From Marimonas lutisalis (GTDB lineage: Bacteria > Pseudomonadota > Alphaproteobacteria > Rhodobacterales > Rhodobacteraceae), in assembly GCF_005434965.1 (NCBI RefSeq), contig NZ_SKCI01000001.1, positions 1,014,952-1,078,951 on the forward strand: DNA of 64,000 bases. Direction: 5' to 3'. A model generated the notes under the pieces. That model saw nothing but the letters and a program-made list of their open reading frames with translations. It searched no databases and had not been told where the DNA came from. Both the position numbers and the translations under genes were made by a program. Positions 1 through 9,591 of this stretch are shown here, piece after piece. Numbering within the stretch: the first letter of the stretch is position 1; the number at the start of each line of letters is the position of its first letter.

Positions 1-22
1 ATCGACCGGATCCAAATCATGA
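1..22 (+). CDS. Possible 3' end of the gene before tatC (tatB?), partial
   Basis: A reading frame open from base 2 encodes S-T-G-S-K-S and stops with TGA at 20-22. That stop overlaps the tatC ATG as ATGA, the junction seen repeatedly in this window. The preceding gene in alphaproteobacterial Tat operons is usually tatB, so this is an inference from context; seven codons cannot show the identity. Confidence 0.3.
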
Positions 23-1002
23 GCCAGCAAGACGCGCATGAAGAGATCGACGACAGCTCGGCCCCGTTGATCGAGCACCTCGCCGAATTGCGTGACAGGC
101 TCATCCGCTCGGTCATCGCCTTCATCATCGGCATGGTGATCTGCTTTTCGGTCTGGAACCCGATCTTCAATTTTCTCACCCAGCCGCTTTGCGATGCGCG
201 TGGCGCCATGGGCGATGATTGCGGCCTGATCCTCATCAAGCTGCAAGAGGGCTTTTTCGTCGCCATCTCCATCTCGCTCCTGGGCGGGCTGGTGCTCAGC
301 TTTCCCTACATCTCCTACCAGATGTGGCGCTTCGTGGCGCCGGGCCTCTACAAGTCCGAAAAGAACGCTTTCCTGCCGTTCCTCGTGGCCTCGCCCTTCA
401 TGTTTTTCCTAGGCGCGGCTTTTGCCTTCTACGTGGTCACGCCGCTCGCCTTCGACTTCTTCCTTGGCTTCCAGCAGGAAGGCACGCTTGTCTCCGAAGG
501 GGGCGTGGAATCCAACACCACCGCCGGTATCGCCTTCCAGGGCTCCGCCCAGGAATACCTGCGCCTGACGATCAAGTTCATCGTCGCTTTCGGCCTGTGT
601 TTCCAGCTTCCCGTTCTGCTCACGCTGATGGGCAAGGCCGGGCTGGTCAGCTCCGAGGGGCTGGCCAACGTGCGCAAATACGCCGTCGTCGCGATCCTGA
701 TCCTGGCCGCTTTGGTTACACCGCCCGATGTCATCACCCAAGTCATCCTCTTCATCGTGGTCTACGGCCTTTACGAGGTCTCGATCTTCCTCGTTCGCCG
801 CGTCGAAAAGAAACGCGAAGCCGAGCTCAGGGCCCAGGGCCTGTGGTTCGAGGACGATGACGAGACCGAGGCCGAAGAAGAGGCCGACCTCTCCGAGGAT
901 GTCTACGGCGAGGGCGACGAATTCGAGGATCCGCTCCTCGATGAGTTCGACGCCAATGACGAAGACGACGAAGACCCGGGCATGGTGGACAAGACCAAAT
1001 GA
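19..1002 (+). CDS. tatC: Sec-independent protein translocase subunit TatC
   Basis: TatC is the multi-spanning inner-membrane subunit that recognises twin-arginine signal peptides and works with TatA/TatB to export folded proteins. The 327-residue product opens with the TatC signature ([14 protein letters not shown], about residues 18-31) and has about six hydrophobic segments. Past residue 275 it carries an unusually long acidic tail of some 50 residues, rich in Asp and Glu; TatC proteins are commonly nearer 250-260 residues. The start at 19 is supported by the N-terminal match and the ATGA junction with an upstream frame. The next gene overlaps its stop by 4 bp. Confidence 0.95.
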   Translation: MSQQDAHEEIDDSSAPLIEHLAELRDRLIRSVIAFIIGMVICFSVWNPIFNFLTQPLCDARGAMGDDCGLILIKLQEGFFVAISISLLGGLVLSFPYISYQMWRFVAPGLYKSEKNAFLPFLVASPFMFFLGAAFAFYVVTPLAFDFFLGFQQEGTLVSEGGVESNTTAGIAFQGSAQEYLRLTIKFIVAFGLCFQLPVLLTLMGKAGLVSSEGLANVRKYAVVAILILAALVTPPDVITQVILFIVVYGLYEVSIFLVRRVEKKREAELRAQGLWFEDDDETEAEEEADLSEDVYGEGDEFEDPLLDEFDANDEDDEDPGMVDKTK

Positions 1003-1844
1003 GCAAGAAGGCCCTGAAGCGGATTGCAGCGGCGCTGGAACGGATGTCGCCCGCGCCGCTCGACGCGCCCGATTTCGACGCGGCCGATGCCTTTCTCTGG
1101 CATGTAGAGCCCGACCGGCTGGAACCCGTGCCGCGCATTTCGCGCGTCGATCTGGGGTTGCTGGTGGGCGTCGATCGCTCGCGCGATACGCTGCTGGCCA
1201 ATACCATGCAATTCGCCCGTGGCCTGCCGGCCAACAACGCGCTTCTCTGGGGCTCGCGCGGGATGGGGAAATCCTCGCTGGTCAAGGCGGTGCACGGCGC
1301 TGTCGTGGCGCAGGAGCTGCCATTGAAGATCGTCGAGTTGCAGCGCGAAGACCTGCCCTCGGTGGGCCGTCTGCTCAACATCCTGCGCTCGGCGCCTCAG
1401 ATGCGTTTCCTGCTCTTCTGTGATGACCTGTCGTTCAGCCATGACGACCAGCACTACAAGTCGCTCAAGGCCGTGCTCGATGGTGGCATCGAAGGTCGGC
1501 CGGAAAACGTGGTGTTCTACGCCACCTCGAACCGCCGCCACCTGATGCCCCGTGACATGATCGAGAATGAGCGGTCTTCCGCCATCAATCCGTCCGAGGC
1601 GGTCGAGGAGAAGGTCTCGCTGTCGGATCGGTTCGGCCTGTGGCTGGGCTTCCACCCCTGTAGCCAGGACGAATACCTGTCGATGATCCGCGGCTATTGC
1701 GACCATTACGGCATCCAGATTTCCGACGAGGACCTGCGCGCCGAAGCGATCGAGTGGCAGGCCACCCGCGGCGCTCGCTCGGGCCGGGTGGCGTGGCAAT
1801 ACGTGACCGATCTCGCGGGCCGCAAGGGCGTCAGGCTGGGTTGA
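999..1844 (+). CDS. DUF815-family P-loop ATPase
   Basis: The 281-residue protein resembles the DUF815 group of AAA+-like ATPases, found beside tatC or other housekeeping genes in many alphaproteobacteria; the cellular role is unknown. A Walker A motif (GSRGMGKSS, about residues 83-91) is followed by a Walker B-like [10 protein letters not shown] near residue 145. A sensor-like [10 protein letters not shown] segment lies near residue 174. It has no signal peptide or membrane helix, so it should be cytoplasmic. The ATG overlaps the tatC stop as ATGA, implying translational coupling. The family assignment rests on motif spacing and context. Confidence 0.8.
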   Translation: MSKKALKRIAAALERMSPAPLDAPDFDAADAFLWHVEPDRLEPVPRISRVDLGLLVGVDRSRDTLLANTMQFARGLPANNALLWGSRGMGKSSLVKAVHGAVVAQELPLKIVELQREDLPSVGRLLNILRSAPQMRFLLFCDDLSFSHDDQHYKSLKAVLDGGIEGRPENVVFYATSNRRHLMPRDMIENERSSAINPSEAVEEKVSLSDRFGLWLGFHPCSQDEYLSMIRGYCDHYGIQISDEDLRAEAIEWQATRGARSGRVAWQYVTDLAGRKGVRLG

Positions 1845-1877
1845 AACGGCCCGGGGCACCTCGGTACCGTACGCCCG

Positions 1878-1985
1878 GTTAACCGAAAGCGTTAAGACAT
1901 GGTAAAGTTTCCCCGGCAGCCGGATGTCAGCCGGGGGGTGCACGCATGTCACCCCCTGATTTCGCGCGCTCCCGGCGGCGTTAAC
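1878..1985 (-). repeat. GTTAAC-bounded intergenic element, copy A
   Basis: This 108-bp element lies between the convergent DUF815 and nlpD genes and reads on the minus strand. Its 46-bp core (1911-1956) nearly matches cores at 11030-11075 and 54070-54115. All three cores share the 21-base block starting CCCGGCTGACATCC and are flanked by GTTAAC, with the first GTTAAC 21-23 bp upstream. In this copy GGGGGTG can pair with CACCCCC and CCCGGC with GCCGGG, giving two adjacent hairpins. Function is unknown. Confidence 0.75.
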
Positions 1986-2009
1986 CCGCCGGGACCGTCT
2001 GGTCAGGGA

Positions 2010-3212
2010 TTATTGAAGATAGGGCAGGGGATCGACGCTCTCGAGGCCCTTGCGCACCTCGAAATGCACGTAGGAGCTCTGACCCGCAGGGATGCTGCCG
2101 AGCTTCTGCCCACGGCGCACCTTGTCGCCTTTCTTCACGGCGATGTTGTCGACATTGGCATAGACCGTGGTCAGCTCGTTGGCGTGCTTGACCAGGATGA
2201 TCGGTACGTCGTCGGTGTCCTGAGTGATGTAGATGACGCTGCCCGCCTCGGCCGCGCCAATGGCGGTTCCGGCACCGGCGGCGATGTCGATGCCGTCGTT
2301 CTTACCCTTTGAATATTCACGGATAATCTTGCCCTGTACGGGGTAGCCCAACTTGCCCTTGCTGGCCTGGGACTGGCCCAGGTCCGGGGCTGTTACGGGT
2401 TCCTGCGCCTTGGCCTGGGCAACCGGTTTTGTCGTCTCCGCCGGCAGGGGTTGTGTCGCGCTCGGTGGCGTGGGCGTGGGCGTGCCCGCGCCCGGCATTT
2501 CCGTCTCCGTCGTGCCGGCCGCGCGCTTGGGTGCGGGGGTGTCGGGCACCGGAATCAGCAGGAACTGGCCTTCGCGAATCGCAAAGTCGCTGCCCAGCCC
2601 GTTCCACTCGGCCAGCGAGCGCACGCTGACACCGTATAGCCGCGCAATCGTATAGGCCGTCTCACCCCGCACCACCTTATGCCGTTTGGGCTCTAAGCCT
2701 CTGGCAATATTAGAGTTTTCTGCGCTCGACGCCGGCGCCAGCGCGGTCGTTTGAACTCGTTGCTCGCCGGCGCGGTCGATCGCGCCGCCGGCCAGCGTGG
2801 TGATGTCCACGCCCGGCGGCTGGATCGGCCCCGTCGTGGGCGAGCCCGTCGCCGGCGACGGTTCCGCCACCCGCCCCGGCAGCGCCACGACCTCTCCGGG
2901 TCGCAAATTATCGTTTACCTGCAAACCATTATACCTTGCCAGCGCAGCCGCATCCGTACCCACCCGGGCCGCGACATCAGCCAGCGTGTCGCCACGGCGC
3001 GCCACAGCGACCTGGTAGTTCGGGTAGGAAATGATCCCCCGGTCGTCCGGCCGCGGCCTGTCCGCCGTCGCCGTGCGCGCCGCCTCAGCCGTATTCAACC
3101 CGGCTCCGAACGCGCCCCGCAGATCCAGGTCCAGCGGTTCGTCACAGCCCGCCAGAAGCGCCAGGGCGCTGCTCAAGAGAAAAACCCGGCCAGCGGGGTG
3201 CTTGATACTCAT
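2010..3212 (-). CDS. nlpD: NlpD-like LysM/M23 lipoprotein (probable amidase activator)
   Basis: The 400-residue lipoprotein has a type II signal ending in LLAGC (lipidation Cys 23), two LysM domains (about 64-112 and 178-222), a Pro/Thr-rich linker and a C-terminal M23/LytM domain (about 295-400). The zinc ligands of active M23 enzymes look lost: the usual H-x-G-x-D reads NDGID and the final H-x-H reads YVH. E. coli NlpD is degenerate in the same way and activates cell-wall amidases rather than cutting peptidoglycan. The order surE-pcm-nlpD matches E. coli. I chose the ATG at 3212, not the one 24 bp upstream, because it gives the lipobox and has GAGGA 7 bp before it. Confidence 0.8.
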   Translation of the reverse strand: MSIKHPAGRVFLLSSALALLAGCDEPLDLDLRGAFGAGLNTAEAARTATADRPRPDDRGIISYPNYQVAVARRGDTLADVAARVGTDAAALARYNGLQVNDNLRPGEVVALPGRVAEPSPATGSPTTGPIQPPGVDITTLAGGAIDRAGEQRVQTTALAPASSAENSNIARGLEPKRHKVVRGETAYTIARLYGVSVRSLAEWNGLGSDFAIREGQFLLIPVPDTPAPKRAAGTTETEMPGAGTPTPTPPSATQPLPAETTKPVAQAKAQEPVTAPDLGQSQASKGKLGYPVQGKIIREYSKGKNDGIDIAAGAGTAIGAAEAGSVIYITQDTDDVPIILVKHANELTTVYANVDNIAVKKGDKVRRGQKLGSIPAGQSSYVHFEVRKGLESVDPLPYLQ

Positions 3213-3269
3213 CTCGACATCCTCATGCTGCCCCATGTAGCCCGGGGCTTCGCTTCTACGTGTCCCGCG

Positions 3270-3923
3270 TCAGGTGTCCTTGCCAAGCCCTTCCAGCAGG
3301 GGCACGAAACGCACCGGTCTTAACTCATCATACTCGAGCCCGTTATCCGTGCGCGTCACCTTGATCAGGTGCTGCACCGCGTCCGACTGGCCCACCGGCA
3401 CAACCATGATACCCCCGATTTTCAGTTGGGCCAAGAGCGGGCCTGGTGGGTCTTCCGCAGCGGCAGTCACGATGATGCGGTCAAAGGGTGCCTGCTCGGG
3501 CAGGCCAAAGCTTCCATCGGCGGTCATTGCTGTGATGTTGGTCAGGTCGAGATCGCGGAAAATCTCGCTTGCTTCGCGCACGAGTCGCCGATGTCTGTCC
3601 ACTGTGTAGACGCGCCGCGCCAACTGGCTGAGTATGGCAGCCTGATAGCCGGACCCGGTTCCAACTTCGAGTACCTTGTCCCGAGGGCTGACGCCCAGTG
3701 CCTGCGTCATAAGGCCGACGACGGAGGGCTGCGATATAGTTTGCCCGCAAGCGATCGGAAGGGGCATATCCTCGTAAGCCCGTTCAGCGAAAAGTCCGCG
3801 AACGAAGGGGCCCCGGTCGATGGTTTCCATTGCCGCGAGAACACGCGTATCGGTCACGCCCTTCGATCTGAGGGCAAATAGGAACTGCATCTTGCGTTCC
3901 GCGCTGTCGTCGAAGCCGCTCAT
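3270..3923 (-). CDS. pcm: Protein-L-isoaspartate O-methyltransferase
   Basis: Pcm uses S-adenosylmethionine to methylate L-isoaspartyl residues of aged proteins so that they can revert to aspartate. The 217-residue product has the SAM-binding motif [13 protein letters not shown] and the substrate-side GQTISQP segment typical of PCMT. The ATG at 3923 overlaps the surE stop as ATGA, which favours it over the ATG nine codons upstream inside surE. Transcription should run surE-pcm-nlpD. Confidence 0.95.
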   Translation of the reverse strand: MSGFDDSAERKMQFLFALRSKGVTDTRVLAAMETIDRGPFVRGLFAERAYEDMPLPIACGQTISQPSVVGLMTQALGVSPRDKVLEVGTGSGYQAAILSQLARRVYTVDRHRRLVREASEIFRDLDLTNITAMTADGSFGLPEQAPFDRIIVTAAAEDPPGPLLAQLKIGGIMVVPVGQSDAVQHLIKVTRTDNGLEYDELRPVRFVPLLEGLGKDT

Positions 3924-4699
3924 TCGATTGCCTTGAAATCTTCCATGCAATCATGCGCGGTCAGGTCGGCGCGCATCGGCGTGACCGAAATATACCCTTC
4001 GAGGTTGAAGGCGGCATCGCTGCCCGGTTCGGTCGGCCTGTGCTGTTCGCCACCGCTGACCCAGAGGAATTTGCGCCCTGAGGGAGAGTGATGCGGTTCG
4101 ACCGTGAAATGCACGTTGCGGCGATAGCCCTGCGTCGCCACGCGTGTCCCAAGGACGTTGCGGGCCGACACGGGCGGAAAGTTGATATTGTAGAAAAGCC
4201 GGTAGTCTGGCTCGGCGTCCGGTGCGGCATCAAGAATGCGGCGGATCAGGCCGGCACCGTGCACGCGCGCGGCCTCGAACGGGTCATCGGCATGAAAGTT
4301 CTGCGGCCCAAGATACTGAGACAGGGCAAGAGATGTAATGCCTTGAAGTGCCCCCTCCATCGCGCCGCCAAGCGTGCCTGAGTAAAGAGCATTCTGTGCC
4401 GAGTTGTTGCCCCGGTTCACCCCCGAAAGGATCAGGTCGGGGCGATCCTCGAGTACGTCATGAAGCCCGGCCATGACGCAATCCGCGGGGCTGCCCTCGG
4501 CGGCATAGCGGCGATCGTCCAGTTTCGCGATCATCATCGGGTGGGTGTAGCTGATGCAATGCGCAACTCCGGATTGTTCGAACGCAGGAGCAACGGTCCA
4601 GACCTCACCGTCGGGGCCGGCCAGATCCGTTGCGATCTCGTGCATGACCTCAAGCCCCGGAGCATTGATCCCGTCGTCATTCGTGATGAGGATGCGCAT
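3920..4699 (-). CDS. surE: 5'/3'-nucleotidase SurE
   Basis: SurE is a metal-dependent nucleoside monophosphate phosphatase linked to stationary-phase survival. The 259-residue product begins [14 protein letters not shown], whose paired Asp residues bind the metal, and contains SGVNRGNN and [11 protein letters not shown], both diagnostic of the family. It heads a minus-strand operon with pcm and nlpD. The 142-bp gap before the SDR gene presumably holds its promoter, but I see no convincing -35/-10 pair there. Confidence 0.95.
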   Translation of the reverse strand: MRILITNDDGINAPGLEVMHEIATDLAGPDGEVWTVAPAFEQSGVAHCISYTHPMMIAKLDDRRYAAEGSPADCVMAGLHDVLEDRPDLILSGVNRGNNSAQNALYSGTLGGAMEGALQGITSLALSQYLGPQNFHADDPFEAARVHGAGLIRRILDAAPDAEPDYRLFYNINFPPVSARNVLGTRVATQGYRRNVHFTVEPHHSPSGRKFLWVSGGEQHRPTEPGSDAAFNLEGYISVTPMRADLTAHDCMEDFKAIE

Positions 4700-4841
4700 C
4701 TGTCGTCCTTCTGTCTGTCTTTGGTTCTATAGCGTCTAGGTTGCCCGCAGAACCAGACAATTTGCCCATTCCCATCAGCCCCTGCACGGGTTCGGTTCAG
4801 GATGTGCTAAAAACTCTTCACCCGGATGGGTGCGGGCCTTG

Positions 4842-5483
4842 TTAGCCAATCAGCCCGATAAGGCGCTTGGCTTCTTGGCCCGGCGTGGGCAGCGCGTCGC
4901 GGTCTTCGCCCGGGAAAAAACGTGCCCGGGTCGCCGAGCCCATTGGGTTAGGCTGGAGCACATGCACATTCGGGCCTGACTTGGCAGTTTCTGCGGCCCA
5001 GCTGTGCGCCAGGGCGATTTGCGCAGCCTTGGTTGCGCCGTAGGCCCCGAAAAATTTCTGTCCTGCGCGCGGGTCATCAAAGAAAAGCGCCGTACCTTTG
5101 TCGCCCAGCAGGGGGGCCACATAGGTGATCAACACGCCAGTCGCGGTCACGTTGATCGATACCGACTTGTCCCAGTCCTTGGCGTCGATATGGTTCGCCG
5201 GGGACAGCGGGGCCGCGTGTATTGCCGTATGCGCCCAGATGTCGATGCTGCCCCACCGGTCGTAAATGCTGCGGCAGAGTTGTGCCATGGCATCGGGGTT
5301 GGTGATGTCCATCGGCGCCAGCGTGGCGTGGCCGCCCATGGCCTGGATCTTGTCGTCCAGTTCTTCAAGGGCGCCGGTGGTCCGTGCGACGGCGACGATG
5401 TGGTGGGTTTCAGCCAGAGCAAGGGACAGGCCCGCGCCAAGACCGCGGGATGCACCGGTGATAAGGGCTATTTTCGTGTTCAT
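4842..5483 (-). CDS. SDR-family NAD(P)-dependent oxidoreductase-like protein
   Basis: This 213-residue Rossmann protein has the glycine-rich cofactor motif TGASRGLG (about residues 9-16) and the catalytic pair YGATK. The serine normally about 13 residues before that tyrosine is absent: the segment reads FFDDPRAGQKFFGAY. Activity may therefore be altered or lost. The start at 5483 (MNTKIALITG) puts the beta-strand at the N-terminus as in the family; 48 further codons upstream encode nothing SDR-like. It follows the small protein gene and purF on the same strand, and the substrate cannot be predicted. Confidence 0.85.
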   Translation of the reverse strand: MNTKIALITGASRGLGAGLSLALAETHHIVAVARTTGALEELDDKIQAMGGHATLAPMDITNPDAMAQLCRSIYDRWGSIDIWAHTAIHAAPLSPANHIDAKDWDKSVSINVTATGVLITYVAPLLGDKGTALFFDDPRAGQKFFGAYGATKAAQIALAHSWAAETAKSGPNVHVLQPNPMGSATRARFFPGEDRDALPTPGQEAKRLIGLIG

Positions 5484-5514
5484 AGGCGCGGTTTGGGCGC
5501 ATTGAACGCCAAGG

Positions 5515-5799
5515 TCAACCCCCTGTGCGTGCGCCCGTCGAGCGCAAACGCGGTTGAGTGATGCGACGGGTATAGCCGGCCTTCTGAACCAGAACACCAT
5601 CAGATGAAATCGCTGTGATCCGACCACCTTCTAGCGGATCGCCAACGCTGAGTCTCGCGACGCTACCATTTGCCAGGCGTAGCAGCGCCCCGGGGTTTTC
5701 TGCTTCGCCAAACGTGCCAAGTAAAATCGTTTCACGCGCGGGGATTCGCGCGGATTGCGTCGCAATTTCGCCCGCGCGGCCAGGTTTGGGTTGCGCCAT
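5515..5799 (-). CDS. Small GspC/PilP-like HR-domain protein
   Basis: The 94-residue product starting at MAQPKPG has a pattern of short beta-strands (GALLRLANGSVARLSVGDPL, then GRITAISSDGVLVQ). It resembles the homology region of type II secretion GspC and the PilP lipoproteins, but has no membrane anchor or signal. No secretion genes are nearby; it sits between purF and the SDR gene. An upstream ATG (5901) would add 34 residues of unremarkable sequence. The family resemblance is an inference. Confidence 0.55.
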   Translation of the reverse strand: MAQPKPGRAGEIATQSARIPARETILLGTFGEAENPGALLRLANGSVARLSVGDPLEGGRITAISSDGVLVQKAGYTRRITQPRLRSTGARTGG

Positions 5800-5922
5800 T
5801 TCGATTGTCTCTTCCGATTTGGATTTGGGAAGAGCCCCGTTAATCGGATTCCAGGCTGGCCGAAAGCGGCCTTGCAGTGAATGGCACGCTGGCAGGCGCA
5901 AAGCCGCTCAGCTGACCCATGG

Positions 5923-7407
5923 TCACTCGGCGGCTTTCAGCTCAAACCCTTTTTCGATCATGTCCGAGGGGGCAACCGGGTATTCGCCCGAGAAGCACGC
6001 ATCGCAATATTGCGGGCTGTCGGCGTCACGACCCGCAGCTTCGCCGACCGCACGGTAAAGGCCGTCAAGCGAAATGAACTTGAGACTGTCGACGGCAAGG
6101 TGTTCGCGCATCTCCTCTTCGCTCATCGTCGCGGCAAGGAGTTTTTCGCGCTGCGGCGTGTCGACGCCGTAAAAGCATGGCCAGGCCGTTGGCGGGCTGG
6201 CGATGCGGAAATGCACAGACTTTGCCCCGGCATCGAGGATCATTTCCTTGATCTTGCGGCTGGTGGTGCCGCGCACCACGCTGTCATCGACCAGAACGAC
6301 CCGTTTGCCTTTGATCAGGGCACGGTTGACGTTGAGCTTGAGCCGCACACCCATGTTGCGGATCTGCTCGGTCGGTTCGATGAAGGTGCGCCCCATGTAT
6401 TGGTTGCGGATGATCCCCATGGCGTAGGGAATGCCGCTTTCTTGGCTGAAGCCAATCGCAGCCGGGGTGCCGCTGTCTGGCACCGGGCAGACGATATCGG
6501 CTTCGGCGGGCGCCTCGCGCGCCAGTTCAACTCCGATCTGCCGTCGTGTTTCGTAAACCGAGCGCCCGCCGATGATGCTGTCGGGGCGGGAAAAGTAGAC
6601 ATGTTCGAAGATGCAGAAACGTGGCTTCTGCCGCCGGAAGGGAAAGTGGCTTTCTACGCCGTCCTCATTGATGACGACCATTTCGCCCGGAGCGATCTCG
6701 CGTTCGAATTCAGCGCCGATGATGTCAAGGCCGCAGGTCTCGGAACTGAGAACCCAACCGTCCCCGATGCGGCCCAGAACCAGCGGGCGCACACCCAGGG
6801 GATCGCGCACGCCGATAAGCTTGGTGCGGGTCATGGCAACGATGGAAAACGCGCCTTCGACCCGTCGCAGGGCATCCTGCATCCGTTCAGGTATGTTTCG
6901 TTGAAGAGAACGCGCCATCAGGTGAATGATGCATTCGCTGTCCGACGAGCTTTGGAAAATCGAGCCACGCTCGATCAACTCGCGCCGCAGGGCGTCGGCG
7001 TTGGTGATGTTGCCGTTATGCGCGATTGCCGCGCCGCCCATTGAAAACTCGCCGAAGAACGGTTGAACATCGCGAATTTGCGCCGCTTTCGATCCGGCCG
7101 TGGAGTAACGCACGTGGCCGATGGCCAACGGTCCGGGCAGGGTTTCCATCAGGGACTGCTTGGTGAAGTTGTCACGCACATAGCCGAAGCGACGGGCGCT
7201 GTTGAAGCCCTGTTCGGGGTCGTGACTGACGATGCCGCCAGCTTCCTGGCCACGGTGCTGCAAGGCATGCAGCCCAAGCGCCACGAAATTGGCGGCGTCG
7301 GTGACACCGATCACGCCAAAGACGCCACATTCTTCCTTGAGTTTGTCGTCGTCGAACGGGTGCGCGGGGGGCAGGGGGCGGGACAAGTCGGGCAGCTCCG
7401 AATCCAT
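5923..7407 (-). CDS. purF: Amidophosphoribosyltransferase
   Basis: PurF catalyses the first committed step of purine synthesis: PRPP plus glutamine to 5-phosphoribosylamine. The 494-residue protein has an N-terminal Ntn glutaminase domain whose nucleophile is the Cys of EECGVFG (residue 27). The 26 residues before it must be a cleaved propeptide. The C-terminal phosphoribosyltransferase domain carries the PRPP loop VVLVDDSVVRGTT. Gene order cvpA-purF is widely conserved. Confidence 0.97.
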   Translation of the reverse strand: MDSELPDLSRPLPPAHPFDDDKLKEECGVFGVIGVTDAANFVALGLHALQHRGQEAGGIVSHDPEQGFNSARRFGYVRDNFTKQSLMETLPGPLAIGHVRYSTAGSKAAQIRDVQPFFGEFSMGGAAIAHNGNITNADALRRELIERGSIFQSSSDSECIIHLMARSLQRNIPERMQDALRRVEGAFSIVAMTRTKLIGVRDPLGVRPLVLGRIGDGWVLSSETCGLDIIGAEFEREIAPGEMVVINEDGVESHFPFRRQKPRFCIFEHVYFSRPDSIIGGRSVYETRRQIGVELAREAPAEADIVCPVPDSGTPAAIGFSQESGIPYAMGIIRNQYMGRTFIEPTEQIRNMGVRLKLNVNRALIKGKRVVLVDDSVVRGTTSRKIKEMILDAGAKSVHFRIASPPTAWPCFYGVDTPQREKLLAATMSEEEMREHLAVDSLKFISLDGLYRAVGEAAGRDADSPQYCDACFSGEYPVAPSDMIEKGFELKAAE

Positions 7408-7520
7408 CAGTTCGCTTGTCTCCCGTCATAAGGGGTCATGCCGCACATGTCACGAAAGGATCACATCCGCGCGCATGCGTCGAATTGCACCGGGCGCTGC
7501 ATGCGGGCGAAACCGCCTGC

Positions 7521-8084
7521 TTACTGCTCTGGTTGGCTGCATACGCCGACCAGTTCTTCGTACTGGCGCGTGATCCACCCCAAGGCTTCCTCCGGATTGC
7601 CCTCTTCGATGCGCGATGTCATCCGGCCGAACACCCGATGCGAGCGGCTGTCGTCGATCATCTGGATGTCCTGGCTGGTGATCACGGTTTCGTAGACGAA
7701 AAACGCGATCGCCACGAGCAGCACACCACGCGCCACACCAAACAGGAAGCCAAGACCCTGGTCGAGTCCGCCGAGCGCCGATCGCTGTACGAGCGAGGAA
7801 AACAAGGGTGTAAACAGCGAGGCAATCACAAGCGCGACGGCGAAAACAGCTGCGAAAGCCCCGATCATCGATAACTCGCAGCTGTCATTCAGGAACGATC
7901 CGATGACCGGGACTTCCTTGATCAGCGGTTGGACCTGAGGGGCGAACATGAACGCCAGAAGCGCGGCCACGATCCAGCCGGCGATGGCCAGCGCTTCGCG
8001 CACGAAACCGCGGGAGTAGGCCAGAAGCGCCGAGATCACGATAACCAGGGCGACAACGCCGTCGATGATGGTAAAGCCTTCCAT
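7521..8084 (-). CDS. cvpA: CvpA family membrane protein
   Basis: CvpA proteins are inner-membrane proteins named from colicin V production; their biochemical role is unresolved. The 187-residue product has about four hydrophobic segments and the N-terminal pattern IIDGVVALVIVISALLAYSRG typical of CvpA. It lies 113 bp upstream of purF and 29 bp downstream of radA. A clear ribosome-binding site (AAGGACGGAC) precedes the ATG. Confidence 0.92.
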   Translation of the reverse strand: MEGFTIIDGVVALVIVISALLAYSRGFVREALAIAGWIVAALLAFMFAPQVQPLIKEVPVIGSFLNDSCELSMIGAFAAVFAVALVIASLFTPLFSSLVQRSALGGLDQGLGFLFGVARGVLLVAIAFFVYETVITSQDIQMIDDSRSHRVFGRMTSRIEEGNPEEALGWITRQYEELVGVCSQPEQ

Positions 8085-8113
8085 GTCCGTCCTTCTTCTT
8101 TTTCTCGGCCGGA

Positions 8114-9478
8114 TCAGCCGGCACCGAACACTTCGCCCACGAATGTCGTAAGGTCCCCCATCCTGGTCAGGCGAAGACCGTCCACTCCAGCGGATTTGCC
8201 CCCCGAAGGCGTGATGGCAGACGTGAAACCAAGTTTTTGCGCTTCTTTCAACCTGTTTTCCGCCTGACTGACCGCGCGAAGTGCGCCCGAAAGGCTGATC
8301 TCGCCGAAGACAACCGTGTCTGCGGGCAGGCTGGCGTCTTCGCGTGCCGAAAGCAGGGCGGCCGCCACGGCAAGATCAGCGGCAGGTTCGGTGATCTTCA
8401 TGCCGCCCGCGACGTTCAGATACACGTCAAGCCCGGCAAACGGGATGCCGCATCGCGCTTCGAGCACGGCGAGGATCATTGCCAGGCGTCCGCTGTCCCA
8501 CCCAACAACGGTGCGCCGAGGTTGCGAAAGTGAAGAGGGCGCGACAAGCGCCTGAAATTCAACGAGAACAGGCCGCGTTCCCTCGATGCCGGCAAAGACA
8601 ACGGATCCGGGTGAGGGATCGCCGCGTTCGGACAGGAAGAGTGCCGACGGGTTCAATACTTCGGACAAACCATTGCCCGTCATTTCGAAAACGCCGATTT
8701 CGTCGGCCGGACCAAAACGGTTTTTCACGGCACGAAGGATGCGAAACTGATGCCCACGCTCGCCTTCGAAGTACAGGACCGTGTCTACCATGTGCTCGAC
8801 AACGCGCGGACCGGCGATCTGTCCCTCCTTGGTGACGTGACCCACGAGAATCACGGAAACTCCCATGCGTTTGGCGAAGCTGGTAAGTTCATGCGCCGCG
8901 GCGCGTACCTGGCTGACAGAGCCGGGGGCGCTGTCGACATTGTCAGCCCACATTGTCTGGATCGAGTCGATGATCGCCAGACCCGGTCGCTCAGCCTCGA
9001 GCGTGGTCAGGATGTCACGCAGATTGGTCTCGGCAGCGAGTTGTACCGGCGCGTCGGACAGATCCAGGCGCGCGGCCCGCATGCGAACCTGGGCACTGGC
9101 CTCCTCGCCCGAAACGTATATCGTTTTCAAGCCCTTGCGGGCAAAGTGGGCTGCTGCCTGGAGCAGGAGCGTGGATTTTCCGATACCCGGATCGCCGCCA
9201 ACCAGAGTAGCCGAAGCCGGTACGAGGCCGCCACCAAGGACGCGATCAAGCTCTCCCAGGCCGCTCTCGGTGCGTGGAGGTGGGGCTTCCACTGCGCCGA
9301 GATCGCTGAGCGTTATCGAAGTGCCGCGCTTTGCCCCAAGCGATTTGGAGGTCGGTCCCGAGGAAAGCGGACGTTCTTCCACGATCGTGTTCCACTCTCC
9401 GCAGGCATCGCAGCGGCCGGACCACTTGTTGAATGTTGCGCCACAGGCGGTGCAGGAGAAGCTTGATGATTTTGCCAT
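8114..9478 (-). CDS. radA: DNA repair protein RadA
   Basis: RadA (Sms) is a RecA-like ATPase that helps process branched recombination intermediates. The 454-residue protein has an N-terminal C4 zinc finger (CTACG and CDACG), Walker A GGDPGIGKST, the RadA-specific KNRFG motif and a C-terminal Lon-protease-like domain. Start 9478 (MAKSSSFSCTACG) is preferred over the ATG twelve codons earlier because RadA proteins begin just before the zinc finger. Confidence 0.95.
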   Translation of the reverse strand: MAKSSSFSCTACGATFNKWSGRCDACGEWNTIVEERPLSSGPTSKSLGAKRGTSITLSDLGAVEAPPPRTESGLGELDRVLGGGLVPASATLVGGDPGIGKSTLLLQAAAHFARKGLKTIYVSGEEASAQVRMRAARLDLSDAPVQLAAETNLRDILTTLEAERPGLAIIDSIQTMWADNVDSAPGSVSQVRAAAHELTSFAKRMGVSVILVGHVTKEGQIAGPRVVEHMVDTVLYFEGERGHQFRILRAVKNRFGPADEIGVFEMTGNGLSEVLNPSALFLSERGDPSPGSVVFAGIEGTRPVLVEFQALVAPSSLSQPRRTVVGWDSGRLAMILAVLEARCGIPFAGLDVYLNVAGGMKITEPAADLAVAAALLSAREDASLPADTVVFGEISLSGALRAVSQAENRLKEAQKLGFTSAITPSGGKSAGVDGLRLTRMGDLTTFVGEVFGAG

Positions 9479-9591
9479 GCTTTGGGTGATGCATGAGCAC
9501 GCGCGCTGCGTCAAACCTCAAAGTGCGTCCAACGCCGGCGACGTAGTTGAGAGGTATGGTCGCGGGGCGGCTGTCCGCAACGGTGGTCGTT

